Shown: positions 27,239 through 36,457 of the stretch, in pieces
Position numbering within the stretch: the stretch's first letter is position 1
How the letters are laid out: each line of letters begins with the position of its first letter
Assembly: GCF_013426895.1 (NCBI RefSeq)
Contig: NZ_AP023176.1
Coordinates: 1,798,001 to 1,862,000 of the forward strand
Reading direction: 5' to 3'
From: Paraburkholderia largidicola
Lineage (GTDB): Bacteria; Pseudomonadota; Gammaproteobacteria; Burkholderiales; Burkholderiaceae
Length of the DNA: 64,000 nucleotides
Made by a program: the position numbers and the translations under genes
Notes under the pieces: generated by a model
Told to the model about the DNA's origin: nothing
The model's database searches: none
The model's input: the letters and a program-made list of their open reading frames with translations, nothing else

Positions 27239-28165
27239 CTACAGTTTCGCGGCCTTTTCAGGATCGCCCGATCCAGAAACGATGGCGATCAGGCCGAGCA
27301 GATTGCCGATCAAACGTCCCTGACGGTCGAGATGCGGCTCGGGTCTGAATGACTTGAGCGCGTTCATGACGAGCGCCTTGCTGATATAACGCGCCACTTC
27401 ACGGCGCGACATTTCGCCCTTGCGCCGCAGATAGTTCGGGTTCACGACCTGCGAATAGCCGAACCGCTTCCCCGATACGCGGCCGGACGCCATGCCGAGA
27501 TGCACGCCGCTCATCTGCGCGCATCGCACGATAGGACCGCGACTCGAGAGCCGGCACGAGAAGTCCTTGTCTTCGAGCCAGCCATACAACACGAGGCGTT
27601 CGTCGAAACGCAGGTCGCTCATCGCACTCAAACGGGCCGCCATATTGCAGCCATACAGCGAAATGCAAGGCGTCAGCGTATGCGGCGCACTCGCCGTATT
27701 TTCCGCATCGGTTACGACGCGCCGCGCGTCATCCCATGTCAGCGGGCAGCCTTTCGAGCCATCTTGCACGGTTTTCCCCGACACGCCGAGCACGCGTGGA
27801 TTGGACTCGAACATCCGTACGCATTGCTCGATCCAGTCGCGGCATGGAGCGTAATCGTCGTCGAAGAACACAACGATATCGATATCGCGCGGAAGCGCGT
27901 CGAGCGCGCGATTTCTTTGCGCAGGCAAACCAGCTGATCCGAAAACGCGCATCACGGGAAAAGGCGCCGAGTACTTTTCACCAATATCAGCTTCATTCGT
28001 GGCCGAAAGAATAACGACACAAGGCAATATCGTTTGACGCGCGAGAAATGCAAGCACGTTGGGTATCGCATCGGGACGCCCTTTCGTCGCGATGACGACC
28101 GCGACGCGCGTAGCAAGCACCTCGATCTTATCGTCGACAGTGTGTCTTTCGATCACGCTCTCCAT
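27239..28165 (-). CDS. Family 2 glycosyltransferase
   Basis: Cytoplasmic GT-A fold transferase, substrate unknown. RVAVVIATKGRP opens the catalytic domain, IVVFFDDDYAP supplies the DxD metal-binding motif, and YGWLEDKDFSCRL matches the acceptor/catalytic ED region of GT2 enzymes. The reading frame is open to 28300, but the GGGAGG sequence directly before two consecutive ATGs (28168 and 28165) fixes the start there; I use 28165 (308 aa). It is alone: no other polysaccharide gene is adjacent. Confidence 0.85.
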   Translation of the reverse strand: MESVIERHTVDDKIEVLATRVAVVIATKGRPDAIPNVLAFLARQTILPCVVILSATNEADIGEKYSAPFPVMRVFGSAGLPAQRNRALDALPRDIDIVVFFDDDYAPCRDWIEQCVRMFESNPRVLGVSGKTVQDGSKGCPLTWDDARRVVTDAENTASAPHTLTPCISLYGCNMAARLSAMSDLRFDERLVLYGWLEDKDFSCRLSSRGPIVRCAQMSGVHLGMASGRVSGKRFGYSQVVNPNYLRRKGEMSRREVARYISKALVMNALKSFRPEPHLDRQGRLIGNLLGLIAIVSGSGDPEKAAKL

Positions 28166-28585
28166 CATCCCTCCCTGTCGTCGACATGCATGAACCGCCC
28201 GACTAACGCTAGCACGTATGATCGGCAGTAACGGCGCATGGCGAGTACACGCGAGAGGATTGTCCGAAATCCATGAGGTGTTGTCCAAGGGCAGGATCAA
28301 ACTTCAAAAACGGATCGAATCGCATTTAATAAGCATGTCGAATTATTTGGATTCGCTGAGAAGTGCATTCGCTTTCACCCGTTTCTACCTGCTTGCATGA
28401 AATAAAGACGTGCCCATTACACATTTGCAGCATGTGCATTTTTACAGCGCGCATTCAAATGGGAAGAACCTACCTGACGAACTGAAAAAGACGCGACGTG
28501 CCCGCGCACTTCTTTCCGCCTCGCGAAGAGGCGCCCCGAGCGTGATGTGTCAGACGAAAGGGAGAAATACCGTTGAAAATGGCGC
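28166..28585. other. 420-bp non-coding gap, nothing recognised
   Basis: The gap lies upstream of the glycosyltransferase and downstream of the persulfide dioxygenase gene. The part at 28290-28450 is more AT-rich than its surroundings. I see no convincing gene, strong dyad or RNA gene. Short open frames on the plus strand have no family features. Confidence 0.5.
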
Positions 28586-29659
28586 TTACATGCTGCCGTT
28601 GTCGACGACCCGCCCTTCAGCGCGCCAGCGCAACATGCCGCCCGCGAGGTTCGCCACATTCTCGAAGCCGGCCTGGCGAAGCATCACGGTCGCCTGCGCC
28701 GAACGGCCGCCCGCGCGGCAGACCGTCACGACTGGACGCGCCTTGTCGAGTTCCGCCGTGCGTTTCGCCAGGCTGCCGAGCGAAATCAGCTTCGCTTCGG
28801 GAATGCGTCCAAGCGGGCCACTGAATTCGTCAGGCTCACGCACGTCGACGATCTGCACCGATTGCAGATGTTCTTCGAGCCATTGCGGATGAATTTCCCA
28901 GATTCCCGCGAACGTATAGGTCAGCGGCGCCCATTCGGGTTGCGGCTTGAGCGACGGATCGCTGGCCGCGACGCCGCATTTCAGGTTCGCGGGCACAGCC
29001 ACGTCGATTTGCCGCGGATGCGCGAGCCCGAGATTGGTCATGTAGCCCGCGAAATCGTCCTCGCAGAGTTCACCGCCAAGCCGTGGATTGAAGCGCCGCT
29101 CTTCGGCAACGCTCGTCACCGTCAGGCCGCGATAATCGTGCGCCGGGTACAGCAGGCAGGTTTCGGGCAACGAGAAAAGCTGCTCGTGCACCGCGCGAAA
29201 CAGCGCATGCGGATTACCGTTCTGAAAGTCCGTGCGGCCCGTGCCGCGAATCAGCAGACAATCGCCCGTGAAGGCCATCGACTCGTCGTCGAGCACGAGA
29301 CTGATGCAGCCATTCGTATGACCAGGCGTCGCGCGCACGCGCAGTTGACGTGCGCCGAACGCAATGGCGTCGCCGTGGCTGACATAGCGGTCCGCGCCCT
29401 CGGCGCCGCTCGCCGCCGAGATCGCAATCTGGCTGCCTGTGCGCTTTTTCAGCAGCCACGCGCCCGTCACATGATCCGCATGAACGTGCGTATCGATCGT
29501 ATAGAGCAGCCGCAGGCCGAGTTCGTCGAGCAGCGCGGCATCGCGGCGCGTCTGCTCGAACACGGGGTCGATCAGCACGGCTTCGCGTGTGTCGCTGTCA
29601 GCGAGCAGATAGGTGTAGGTGGACGATTGCTGGTCGAACAGCTGCCGGAAGATCAGCAT
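28586..29659 (-). CDS. Persulfide dioxygenase-rhodanese fusion protein
   Basis: Natural fusion of an ETHE1-like iron persulfide dioxygenase and a sulfurtransferase, the type described from Burkholderia phytofirmans (PRF). It oxidises glutathione persulfide to sulfite, and the rhodanese moves sulfane sulfur between glutathione and thiosulfate. Counting from the GTG at 29665 (two residues before this start): metallo-beta-lactamase motif THVHADH (59-65), metal His in TPGH near 116, TGDCL with Asp 135, PAHDY with His 176, and rhodanese loop VCRAGGRS with catalytic Cys 316. The start could be ATG 29659 or GTG 29665. The peroxiredoxin gene lies 111 bp upstream on the same strand. Confidence 0.92.
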   Translation of the reverse strand: MLIFRQLFDQQSSTYTYLLADSDTREAVLIDPVFEQTRRDAALLDELGLRLLYTIDTHVHADHVTGAWLLKKRTGSQIAISAASGAEGADRYVSHGDAIAFGARQLRVRATPGHTNGCISLVLDDESMAFTGDCLLIRGTGRTDFQNGNPHALFRAVHEQLFSLPETCLLYPAHDYRGLTVTSVAEERRFNPRLGGELCEDDFAGYMTNLGLAHPRQIDVAVPANLKCGVAASDPSLKPQPEWAPLTYTFAGIWEIHPQWLEEHLQSVQIVDVREPDEFSGPLGRIPEAKLISLGSLAKRTAELDKARPVVTVCRAGGRSAQATVMLRQAGFENVANLAGGMLRWRAEGRVVDNGSM

Positions 29660-29770
29660 GCTCACGGTCTCTGAACGTGTGGGGGAAAACGTCTCTGATG
29701 CGAATAGAAATCACGCCGGCACGCGCTTCAGGCTTCGGTAGCACGCGCGCCGGACGGTCGCCTCAAGGTC

Positions 29771-30424
29771 TTACTTGGGTTGCTGCACGTAACGCAAGTA
29801 AGGCTTCAAGGTCTTGAAGCCCTGCGGATACTTTTCTTTGGCAGCTTCATCGGAAACGGACGTCGGAATGATCACGTCGTCGCCCGGCTTCCAGTTCACG
29901 GGCGTGGCGACCGTGTGCTTCGCGTTCAGTTGCAGCGAGTCCAGCAAACGCAGCACTTCGTCGAAATTCCGGCCCGAACTCATCGGATAGACGAGCATCG
30001 CCTTGACCTTCTTGTCCGGCCCGATCAGGAACACCGAACGCACCGTCGCGTTGTCGACGGCCGTGCGGGGCCCGCCGCCCGCTTCCGGATGAATCATGTC
30101 GTAGAGCTTCGCGACGTTCAGATCGGCATCGCCGATCATCGGATAATTGATCGCATTGCCCTGCGTCTCCTCGATGTCCTTCACCCATTTCTGGTGATCG
30201 CTGACAGGGTCGATACTCAGTCCGATGATCTTCGTGTTGCGCTTGTCGAACTCCGGCTTGAGCCCTGCCATGTAGCCCAGCTCCGTCGTGCAGACAGGCG
30301 TGAAGTCCTTCGGATGCGAGAACAGGATTGCCCAGCTGTCGCCAATCCATTCGTGAAAACGTATCGTGCCTTCCGTGGTCTCCGCCGTGAAATCGGGCGC
30401 TACTTCTCCTAGTCGAATCGCCAT
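29771..30424 (-). CDS. 1-Cys peroxiredoxin (Prx6 subfamily)
   Basis: Reduces hydrogen peroxide or organic peroxides. The peroxidatic Cys 45 is in HPKDFTPVCTTE, the Prx6 signature, and the long C-terminal domain of the 217 aa protein (DDVIIPTSVSDEAAKEKYPQ) is typical of Prx6. Start ATG 30424 follows GGAGAAAG. It is upstream of the persulfide dioxygenase gene on the same strand, so a shared thiol-stress transcript is plausible. Confidence 0.95.
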   Translation of the reverse strand: MAIRLGEVAPDFTAETTEGTIRFHEWIGDSWAILFSHPKDFTPVCTTELGYMAGLKPEFDKRNTKIIGLSIDPVSDHQKWVKDIEETQGNAINYPMIGDADLNVAKLYDMIHPEAGGGPRTAVDNATVRSVFLIGPDKKVKAMLVYPMSSGRNFDEVLRLLDSLQLNAKHTVATPVNWKPGDDVIIPTSVSDEAAKEKYPQGFKTLKPYLRYVQQPK

Positions 30425-30757
30425 CTTCTTTCTCCGTGGTAACAGGTTCCGACCGATGCGTCGGATGCCGCCGCTGTCGCTGTGACGACAGCCGGCGGGT
30501 TATCGGGAATCAGCCTAGAGAGCTTCTGACGTTAGCCGCCGGCCATGATGCCGTACGACCAGGCGGGGGCGCAACCGCTTTGCGGCGGCTCCCGATCGGC
30601 ACCAACGCGAGACGAGCGTGAATGCGCAGCAGGTAACTTTTATAGGGTAGAACAAATTACACGTTTCGTGTGCGGTTTGTCGGCACGCCGGATATTTTCA
30701 TGCCTGTCCGTACGCTGGGGCACAGACAGAAAAGGCGCGCGAAATTGGGCCGAACGG
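30425..30757. other. Intergenic region upstream of the Prx6 gene, with a weak promoter/operator candidate
   Basis: No gene is seen. On the minus strand TATAAA (30639-30644) could be a -10 box, and the dyad ACACG-N3-CGTGT (30659-30671) overlaps the place of its -35. Transcription from it would give a leader of about 210 bases into the peroxiredoxin gene. Evidence is limited to these two short motifs. Confidence 0.3.
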
Positions 30758-30783
30758 CGGCGAGCGGCACTGCCCGCTCGCCG
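30758..30783 (-). terminator. Hairpin at the end of the ABC/dehydrogenase operon
   Basis: CGGCGAGCGG and CCGCTCGCCG form a perfect ten-pair stem with a six-base loop, 13 bases beyond the stop of the binding-protein gene on the minus strand. No T-run follows, so it may end or stabilise the transcript. Confidence 0.45.
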
Positions 30784-30795
30784 CACATCAGATCA

Positions 30796-31842
30796 TTACT
30801 GCTCGACCTGCCGGTTCCAGCGCTGATCCCATTGCGCACGGTGCGCGTTGATCGAATCCCAATCGACGACCGTCACCTTCTTCACCAGATCATCCAGATT
30901 GCCGAGGCTCTTCTGCATCGCGGGCGTCATCGTCGCGTGCTCGTTGGTCGGGATCTGCTTGCCCGCTGCCGCCGCCTTCGATTGCGCTGGCGCGGACAAC
31001 AGGAACTGCGCGAGCTTTTGCGCAAGCTGCGGATCGGCGTTGTTCTTCACGACGCACAAATCGACCAGCAGCAGCACCGCGCCTTCCTTCGGATTCGCGT
31101 AGCCGACAGGAATGCCCTTGTCCTGCAGATCGCCGACCGCCGTCGGCGTCAGCGGGAAGATACCTGCTTCACCCGTTTGCACCATCTCCGAGAGCTTCGC
31201 CGAATTGGGAATGTACTCGACGACATTCGGCCCAACCGTGCTCGACCATTTGCTGAAACCCGGCTCGACGTTCTGGTCGCTGCCGCCCATCAAACGGTTG
31301 ATCGCGAGAAAGCCGTGCAGGCCGAACGTGCTGCTCGACGCGGACTGAAACACCACTTTGCCCTTGTACTTCGGATTGGCGAAGTCCATCCACGACGTGG
31401 GGGGCGCCCAGCCCTTCTCGGCGAACAGCTTCGTGTTGTAGCCGATACCCGTCATGCCGAGCTGCACGCCCGCGCCGATGTCATCCTTCATGCGCGCAAA
31501 CGGATACAGCTCTTTCAGCACGGGTGCATCGTCGAGCTTCTGGCACACGCCCATACTGACGGCGCGTGCCATCACGCCGTCGTCGAGAAACGCGACGTGA
31601 ATCTGCGGGCTGTTACGGTTGGCGAGCAGCTTCGCCAGCACATCGGACGAGGTGCCCGGCACCACGACCACTTTCACGTTGTTCGCCTTCTCGAAGTCGG
31701 GCAGCACCTGGCTCGTGTACGCCTTCTCCATCGGGCCGCCGTTCATGCCGATGTATAACGTTTTGGTTTGCGACCAGGCGGGCGCAGCCGCCCCGATCGC
31801 GCACACAGCGGCCAGCGCCGCGACCGTGCTTGACAGCTTCAT
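30796..31842 (-). CDS. PotD/PotF-type ABC transporter substrate-binding protein
   Basis: Periplasmic type II binding protein of the spermidine/putrescine family. The start is ATG 31842 behind AAGGAG; 348 aa with signal peptide cut after APAWSQ (about 25). YIGMNGGPMEKAY, GTSSDVLAKL and GIGYNTKLFAEKG match the iron/polyamine/opine binding-protein group. It is the last gene of the operon that starts with the ATPase at 37541 and presumably captures the substrate of the dehydrogenase trio. Confidence 0.9.
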   Translation of the reverse strand: MKLSSTVAALAAVCAIGAAAPAWSQTKTLYIGMNGGPMEKAYTSQVLPDFEKANNVKVVVVPGTSSDVLAKLLANRNSPQIHVAFLDDGVMARAVSMGVCQKLDDAPVLKELYPFARMKDDIGAGVQLGMTGIGYNTKLFAEKGWAPPTSWMDFANPKYKGKVVFQSASSSTFGLHGFLAINRLMGGSDQNVEPGFSKWSSTVGPNVVEYIPNSAKLSEMVQTGEAGIFPLTPTAVGDLQDKGIPVGYANPKEGAVLLLVDLCVVKNNADPQLAQKLAQFLLSAPAQSKAAAAGKQIPTNEHATMTPAMQKSLGNLDDLVKKVTVVDWDSINAHRAQWDQRWNRQVEQ

Positions 31843-31862
31843 TGTGGGTCTCCTTGACAGGA

Positions 31863-32990
31863 TTAAAGAACAGCGGGGATCGCGCTTCGGTTGAAGCGGC
31901 CGATCGCAAACGCATCGAGCGGCGTCGAGGTCTCGCCGTCGATCACGAGGTCGGCCAGCACTTCGCCGACACCGGGCGCAAGCAGAAAGCCGCCGCCCGA
32001 AAAACCGAATGCATGCAGCAGGCGCGGCACCTTCTGGCTCGCGCCGATCACGGGATTGCTGTCGGGTGTCTCGCCTTCGACGCCGCTCCACGTGCGGATC
32101 AGCAATGCGTCGCGCAAGGCCGGCAGCAGCGCGCACGCGTCGCGCATCACGGCGCGCGTGGTTCGCGTCGACGGTTGCGCGTATTCGCCGTCGCCATGCC
32201 CGCGCCCGCCGCCGATCACGCAGTTGCCGCGTTCGACCTGGCGCGCGTACACGCCGCCGCCCACGACGCCGAGGTTGTGCGTGACGAAACGCGGCAGCGG
32301 CTCGGTCACCCACATGTTCGGGTAGATCGGTTTCATCGGCACGGCTTCGTTGAAAAAGCCCGCGACCGTGTTCGCCCACGCGCCCGCACTGTTGATCAGC
32401 CAGTCGGCCGTGATGCGCTCGTCGCCCGCGCGGATCTGGAAGCGCGTGCCATCGTGCGTGATGTCGGTCAGCGCGGTGTGCTCGCGGACCACGGCGCCCG
32501 CCCGTTGCGCCGCGCGCGCGAAAGCGGGCGACACGAGGCGCGGATTCGCATGGCCGTCGCTCATGCACAGCGAACCGCCCAACGCCGCTTCGCCGAGCCA
32601 CGGATAGCGCTTGCGAAACGCCGCGCCTGCCAGCAGTTCGGTTTCGAGGCCGTGTTCGCGCGCCATCGTGGCCCATGTTTCGAGCACGGCAAAGTCACTG
32701 TCGCGCCGCGCCAGTCGCAGATGCCCCGACACGACGAGTTCCCCGTCGATGCCGATCAGTTCGGGCAAGCGGTCCCAGACGCGCCGCGCGCGCATTGCGA
32801 GCGGCATCTGTTCGACGGGGCGTCCCTGGCAGCGCACGCCGCCGTAGTTGACGCCGCTGGCCTGCGCGCCGCAATAGCGCCGCTCGAACAGACCGACGCG
32901 CACGCCGCGCCGCGCGAGCGCCAGCGCTGCCGACGAGCCGACCAGCCCGCCGCCCGCGATCACGACCTGATAGTGGACGGCGTCACTCAT
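31863..32990 (-). CDS. FAD-dependent oxidase subunit (OoxB/HcnC-like, DAO family)
   Basis: Catalytic subunit of a heterotrimeric amine/imino acid dehydrogenase. The FAD Rossmann motif VIAGGGLVGSSAALALARRG is at about residues 9-28 and the C-terminal GFSGGGFLLAPGVGEVLADL at about 335-354. 375 aa from ATG 32990. It overlaps the preceding gene by eight bases. The order [2Fe-2S] subunit, FAD/NAD-like subunit, DAO subunit matches opine oxidases, hydrogen cyanide synthase and D-hydroxyproline dehydrogenase; the substrate cannot be told from these motifs. Confidence 0.87.
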   Translation of the reverse strand: MSDAVHYQVVIAGGGLVGSSAALALARRGVRVGLFERRYCGAQASGVNYGGVRCQGRPVEQMPLAMRARRVWDRLPELIGIDGELVVSGHLRLARRDSDFAVLETWATMAREHGLETELLAGAAFRKRYPWLGEAALGGSLCMSDGHANPRLVSPAFARAAQRAGAVVREHTALTDITHDGTRFQIRAGDERITADWLINSAGAWANTVAGFFNEAVPMKPIYPNMWVTEPLPRFVTHNLGVVGGGVYARQVERGNCVIGGGRGHGDGEYAQPSTRTTRAVMRDACALLPALRDALLIRTWSGVEGETPDSNPVIGASQKVPRLLHAFGFSGGGFLLAPGVGEVLADLVIDGETSTPLDAFAIGRFNRSAIPAVL

Positions 32991-34416
32991 CGCGTGCCTC
33001 CTCGGGAATCGCGGCGACGTCGTCGTCGAACAGCATCGGCGAAATGGGGATCGGCTTGATGGGCGCCTGGCTGCGCAACCGCCCCACGCTTTCCACCGGA
33101 CACCCTGTTTCCTCGCTGAGCAGCGCAATAGCCGCCTCGCCGCACATGCGTCCCTGGCAGCGGCCCATGCCGACACGCGTCAAGGCTTTGAGCCGGTTGA
33201 TCTCGCTTGCCTCGCCGCCGCGAATGCAGTGCCGCAGCGTGCCCGCATCGACTTCTTCGCAGCGGCAGACGGTCATCTCGTCGGGCCACTGCTTTGCCGG
33301 TTGTGACGGCGGCACGAAGGCCGCTTCGATGCCAGCGCGGAACACGGCGATGCGCTGCAAGCGTCGTTCGAGTGTCGCGGCGTCGAAGCCTTCCGCGTCC
33401 GCAGGATGCGCGATGCCGAGATCGTCGAGCAGCGCGAGCGCCGCGCGCCGGCCCGCGAGTTCCGCCGCATCCGCGCCCGCGATGCCCGCGCCGTCGCCCG
33501 CCAGATAGATGCCCGCCACCGAGCTGCGTCCTGACGCGTCACGCTCGGGCAGCCAGCAACCGTTCAATGCATCGAAGCGGAAGCGGCATCCGGCGAGATC
33601 GGCGAGTTGCGTTTCGGGACGCAGGCCGAAGCCGAGGCCGACTGCATCGCAGGCAATCGTTTCGATGCGTCCATTGTCATGCGAAGGCTTGAAGCGGATG
33701 CCCGCCACACCGTCCGGGCCGTCGATGCCGACCAGCGTCACGTCACGCTCCACCCTGACGCCGCGCGCCTTGAGCCACGCCACGTAATACACGCCCTTGG
33801 CGAACGTCGACGGCTGGCTGATGAGCTTCGGCACCGCCGCCACCTGCTTCGACCACGCGCTCGTGTCGAGCACGGCTTCGATCCGCGCGCCTGCCTTCAC
33901 GTATTGATATGCGACGAGGTACAGCAACGGACCGGTACCCGCCAGCACGACGCGCCGCCCGATCGCGCTGCCCTGCGCCTTCAGCGCGACCTGCGCGCCG
34001 CCGAGCGTATAGACGCCGGGCAGCGTCCAGCCAGGCAAAGGCAACACGCGATCCGTCGCGCCGCTCGCAATCACCAACTGCGTGAATGGCACGCTCGCCT
34101 CGCGGCCATTGCGGATCGTATCGAGCCTGCGGCCCTCGCACGACCACACGAGCGTCTCCGGCCGATAGTCGATCTGCGGCAGCAACGCGCGCATCGTCTC
34201 GTGCACGGCATCGGCCTTCTTCGATTCGAAGCCATACAGCGTCGCCTTGCTGCGACGGAAGCCCGCATCGGCAGGCGGCTGACGATAGATCTGTCCGCCC
34301 CAGCGCGCGTTTTCATCGAGCACGATGGGCCGGATGCCCGCCGCGACCAGCGTCTGCGCCGCGCGAATCCCCGCAGGCCCCGCGCCGACGATCACCACCT
34401 GTTGTCCGCTGCTCAT
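32983..34416 (-). CDS. FAD/[2Fe-2S] oxidoreductase subunit (OoxA/HcnB-like)
   Basis: 477 aa, start ATG 34416 overlapping the previous stop (ATGA). N-terminal FAD motif QVVIVGAGPAGIRAA (about 5-19) and central nucleotide-binding segment VVLAGTGPLLYLVAYQY. Near the C-terminus a BFD-like [2Fe-2S] site (CRCEEVD, then GRCQGRMCG) supplies four cysteines. Acts as the electron-transfer subunit of the trio. The gene order and overlaps leave no space for independent promoters. Confidence 0.9.
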   Translation of the reverse strand: MSSGQQVVIVGAGPAGIRAAQTLVAAGIRPIVLDENARWGGQIYRQPPADAGFRRSKATLYGFESKKADAVHETMRALLPQIDYRPETLVWSCEGRRLDTIRNGREASVPFTQLVIASGATDRVLPLPGWTLPGVYTLGGAQVALKAQGSAIGRRVVLAGTGPLLYLVAYQYVKAGARIEAVLDTSAWSKQVAAVPKLISQPSTFAKGVYYVAWLKARGVRVERDVTLVGIDGPDGVAGIRFKPSHDNGRIETIACDAVGLGFGLRPETQLADLAGCRFRFDALNGCWLPERDASGRSSVAGIYLAGDGAGIAGADAAELAGRRAALALLDDLGIAHPADAEGFDAATLERRLQRIAVFRAGIEAAFVPPSQPAKQWPDEMTVCRCEEVDAGTLRHCIRGGEASEINRLKALTRVGMGRCQGRMCGEAAIALLSEETGCPVESVGRLRSQAPIKPIPISPMLFDDDVAAIPEEARDE

Positions 34417-34733
34417 CGCGCGCCCTTCGTCACGATCCGCATGCCTTCTTTCACCAGCGTCGAACACGCGCGAATCCGCGCGCCGTCTTCGCAGCGCACC
34501 CAGCAGTCCTGGCACGCGCCGATCATGCAAAAGCCCGCACGTGGCTCGCCGCTGAACTCGCTATGACGCACGTGACGCTGCTGCATCAGGATCGCCGTCA
34601 GCACGGTATCGCCCGTCAGCGCGCCGACTTCGACGCCATCGAGAAAGAACGACACCGGCGCGCGTTCGGCTTCGGCCACGCGCAGCAACTGGCTGTGAGT
34701 ACTGGACATGTGAGCGGGAAAGAAAGAAGCCAT
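34413..34733 (-). CDS. Small [2Fe-2S] subunit (OoxX/HcnA-like)
   Basis: 106 aa ferredoxin-like protein with cysteines in FCMIGACQDCW and IRACST, the Cys-x4-Cys-x2-Cys plus distal Cys pattern of HcnA-type subunits. Two starts are possible: ATG 34733, which overlaps the upstream permease stop (TGATG), or ATG 34709. Neither has a clear ribosome site; coupling favours 34733. Completes the three-subunit dehydrogenase. Confidence 0.87.
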   Translation of the reverse strand: MASFFPAHMSSTHSQLLRVAEAERAPVSFFLDGVEVGALTGDTVLTAILMQQRHVRHSEFSGEPRAGFCMIGACQDCWVRCEDGARIRACSTLVKEGMRIVTKGAR

Positions 34734-35527
34734 CAGTGCTGGCCAATCAGAATCCGGTTGAGACCGTAGACGCGGTCGAGCAGCAGCATCGCGCCCGCCG
34801 TGATGAAGATGACGAGCGCGGAGACGGACGCCATCATCGGATCGATCGATTCGGTGGCGTACATGTACATCCGCACCGGCAGCGTGACCGTCTGCGGTGA
34901 CGTGACGAAAATCGACATCGTCAGTTCGTCGAAACTGTTGATGAACGCGAGCAGCCAGCCACCCGTGATGCCGGGCACGATCATCGGCAGCGTGATGCGG
35001 CGGAACGTGGTCCATGCATCGGCGCCCAGCGACGACGCCGCGTGCTCGATGCTGCGGTCCAGCCCGCTCACCGACGCGAGCACGAGGCGCATCACGAACG
35101 GCGTAATCACGACCATGTGCGCAAGAATCAGCCACGCAAACGAACCCGTCACGCCGATCAGCGCGAAGAAGCGCAGCATCGCGATGCCGAGCACGAGGCC
35201 GGGAATCACGAGCGGCGACAGCAGCAGCGCGTTGAGAAAATTGCGTCCGGGAAAGCGTGCGCGGCCAATCGCCAGGCCCGCGGGCAATGCCACGACGAGC
35301 GACAGCGTCGCCGATGCGAACGCCAGTTTCAGGCTGTTGAAGAAAGCCGTGATGAAGTCGGGATAGTCGAGAATCGCGCGGAACCAGCGCAGCGAGAAAC
35401 CGTGCGTGGGCAGCGTCAGGGTTTCGTCGGGCGTGAAGGCGACCAGTACGACGATCGCCAGCGGTGCGAGCACGAACAGAATCACGATGGTGTGGAACGC
35501 GAGTGCAATGGGGCCGTTCTTGCGCAT
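34733..35527 (-). CDS. ABC transporter permease, PotC type
   Basis: 264 aa inner-membrane protein with about six helices. The cytoplasmic EAA loop is SSLGADAWTTFRRITLPMIV. The first helix (HTIVILFVLAPLAIVVLVAF) and the ETLTLPTHGFSLRWF motif are typical of PotC/YdcV proteins. Pairs with the PotB-type permease 24 bp upstream. Confidence 0.92.
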   Translation of the reverse strand: MRKNGPIALAFHTIVILFVLAPLAIVVLVAFTPDETLTLPTHGFSLRWFRAILDYPDFITAFFNSLKLAFASATLSLVVALPAGLAIGRARFPGRNFLNALLLSPLVIPGLVLGIAMLRFFALIGVTGSFAWLILAHMVVITPFVMRLVLASVSGLDRSIEHAASSLGADAWTTFRRITLPMIVPGITGGWLLAFINSFDELTMSIFVTSPQTVTLPVRMYMYATESIDPMMASVSALVIFITAGAMLLLDRVYGLNRILIGQH

Positions 35528-35551
35528 GATGTTTCGCCTGTAGGGTTCGCG

Positions 35552-36457
35552 TCAGCCCATGCTGCGCGTGTAGCGCCGCTCGAGCACGCGGTAGTAGGTG
35601 AGCATCACCACCAGGTTCGCGACCAGCAGCAGCACTGCGATCGTTGCGCCGAGCGGCCAGTTCATCGAACTCAGGAACTGGTCGTAGACAGCCGTAGCCG
35701 CGACTTTCAGACGACGTCCGCCGAGCAGGCCGGGAATCGCGAAGGCGCTCGCCGAGAGGCCGAACACCATCAGGCTGCCGGACAGAATGCCGGGCACGAG
35801 TTGCGGCAACACGATGCGGCGCAGCGTCGTCGCGGGCGATGCCATCAGCGACAACGCGGCGTTCTCCGTCTGCGGATCGAGCCGTTGCAAAGCGGTCCAC
35901 ACAGGGATCACCATGAACGGCAGCATCACGTGCACGAGCGCGATGACGATGGCAAAGGTGGTGTATTCGAGCTTGTATGGTCCGAGGCCGAACAACGCGA
36001 ACGCCTGATTCACAAGGCCGTTCGTGTTGAGCAGCATGCTCCAGCCAAACGCGCGCACCACCACCGACACCAGCAGCGGCGCGAGAATCACCAGCAGGAA
36101 CAGCGAGCGCCACGGGTCGCGCATGCGCGACAGCACATAGGCTTCGGGCGTGCCGATCGCGACGCACAGCACGGTCGTCAGCAGGGCAATGCCGAAGGTG
36201 CGCAGAAAGATCGTGTGGAAATACGATGAGCCGAGCACGTCGACGTAGTTGTGAAAGTCGAATGCTGCGATCGGGCCGACGGCGGGATCGAAGCGGTAGA
36301 ACGTCAGCGCGAGCGTCATCGCGAGCGGCACGAGTACGAGCGTCGCGAACAGAATCAACGCGGGCGCGCTCATCAGCCAGAGCGGCACGAAGGCGCGCCA
36401 TGGCGCGCGCGCCGCGCTGCGGTTCGCGCCTTGCGTGGCGGGCAGCGTGCTATCCAT
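35552..36457 (-). CDS. ABC transporter permease, PotB type
   Basis: 301 aa with a polar N-terminus then about six membrane helices. EAA-like loop: LSLMASPATTLRRIVLPQLV. PotB/YdcU family pattern. Start ATG 36457 overlaps the 3' end of the ATPase gene by eight bases. Confidence 0.92.
   Translation of the reverse strand: MDSTLPATQGANRSAARAPWRAFVPLWLMSAPALILFATLVLVPLAMTLALTFYRFDPAVGPIAAFDFHNYVDVLGSSYFHTIFLRTFGIALLTTVLCVAIGTPEAYVLSRMRDPWRSLFLLVILAPLLVSVVVRAFGWSMLLNTNGLVNQAFALFGLGPYKLEYTTFAIVIALVHVMLPFMVIPVWTALQRLDPQTENAALSLMASPATTLRRIVLPQLVPGILSGSLMVFGLSASAFAIPGLLGGRRLKVAATAVYDQFLSSMNWPLGATIAVLLLVANLVVMLTYYRVLERRYTRSMG

Noticed and set aside
34800..36251. Plus-strand frames opposite the permease genes
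   Set aside because: Antisense shadows of membrane-protein genes. The His/Gln/Arg-rich composition is typical of the reverse complement of hydrophobic codons.
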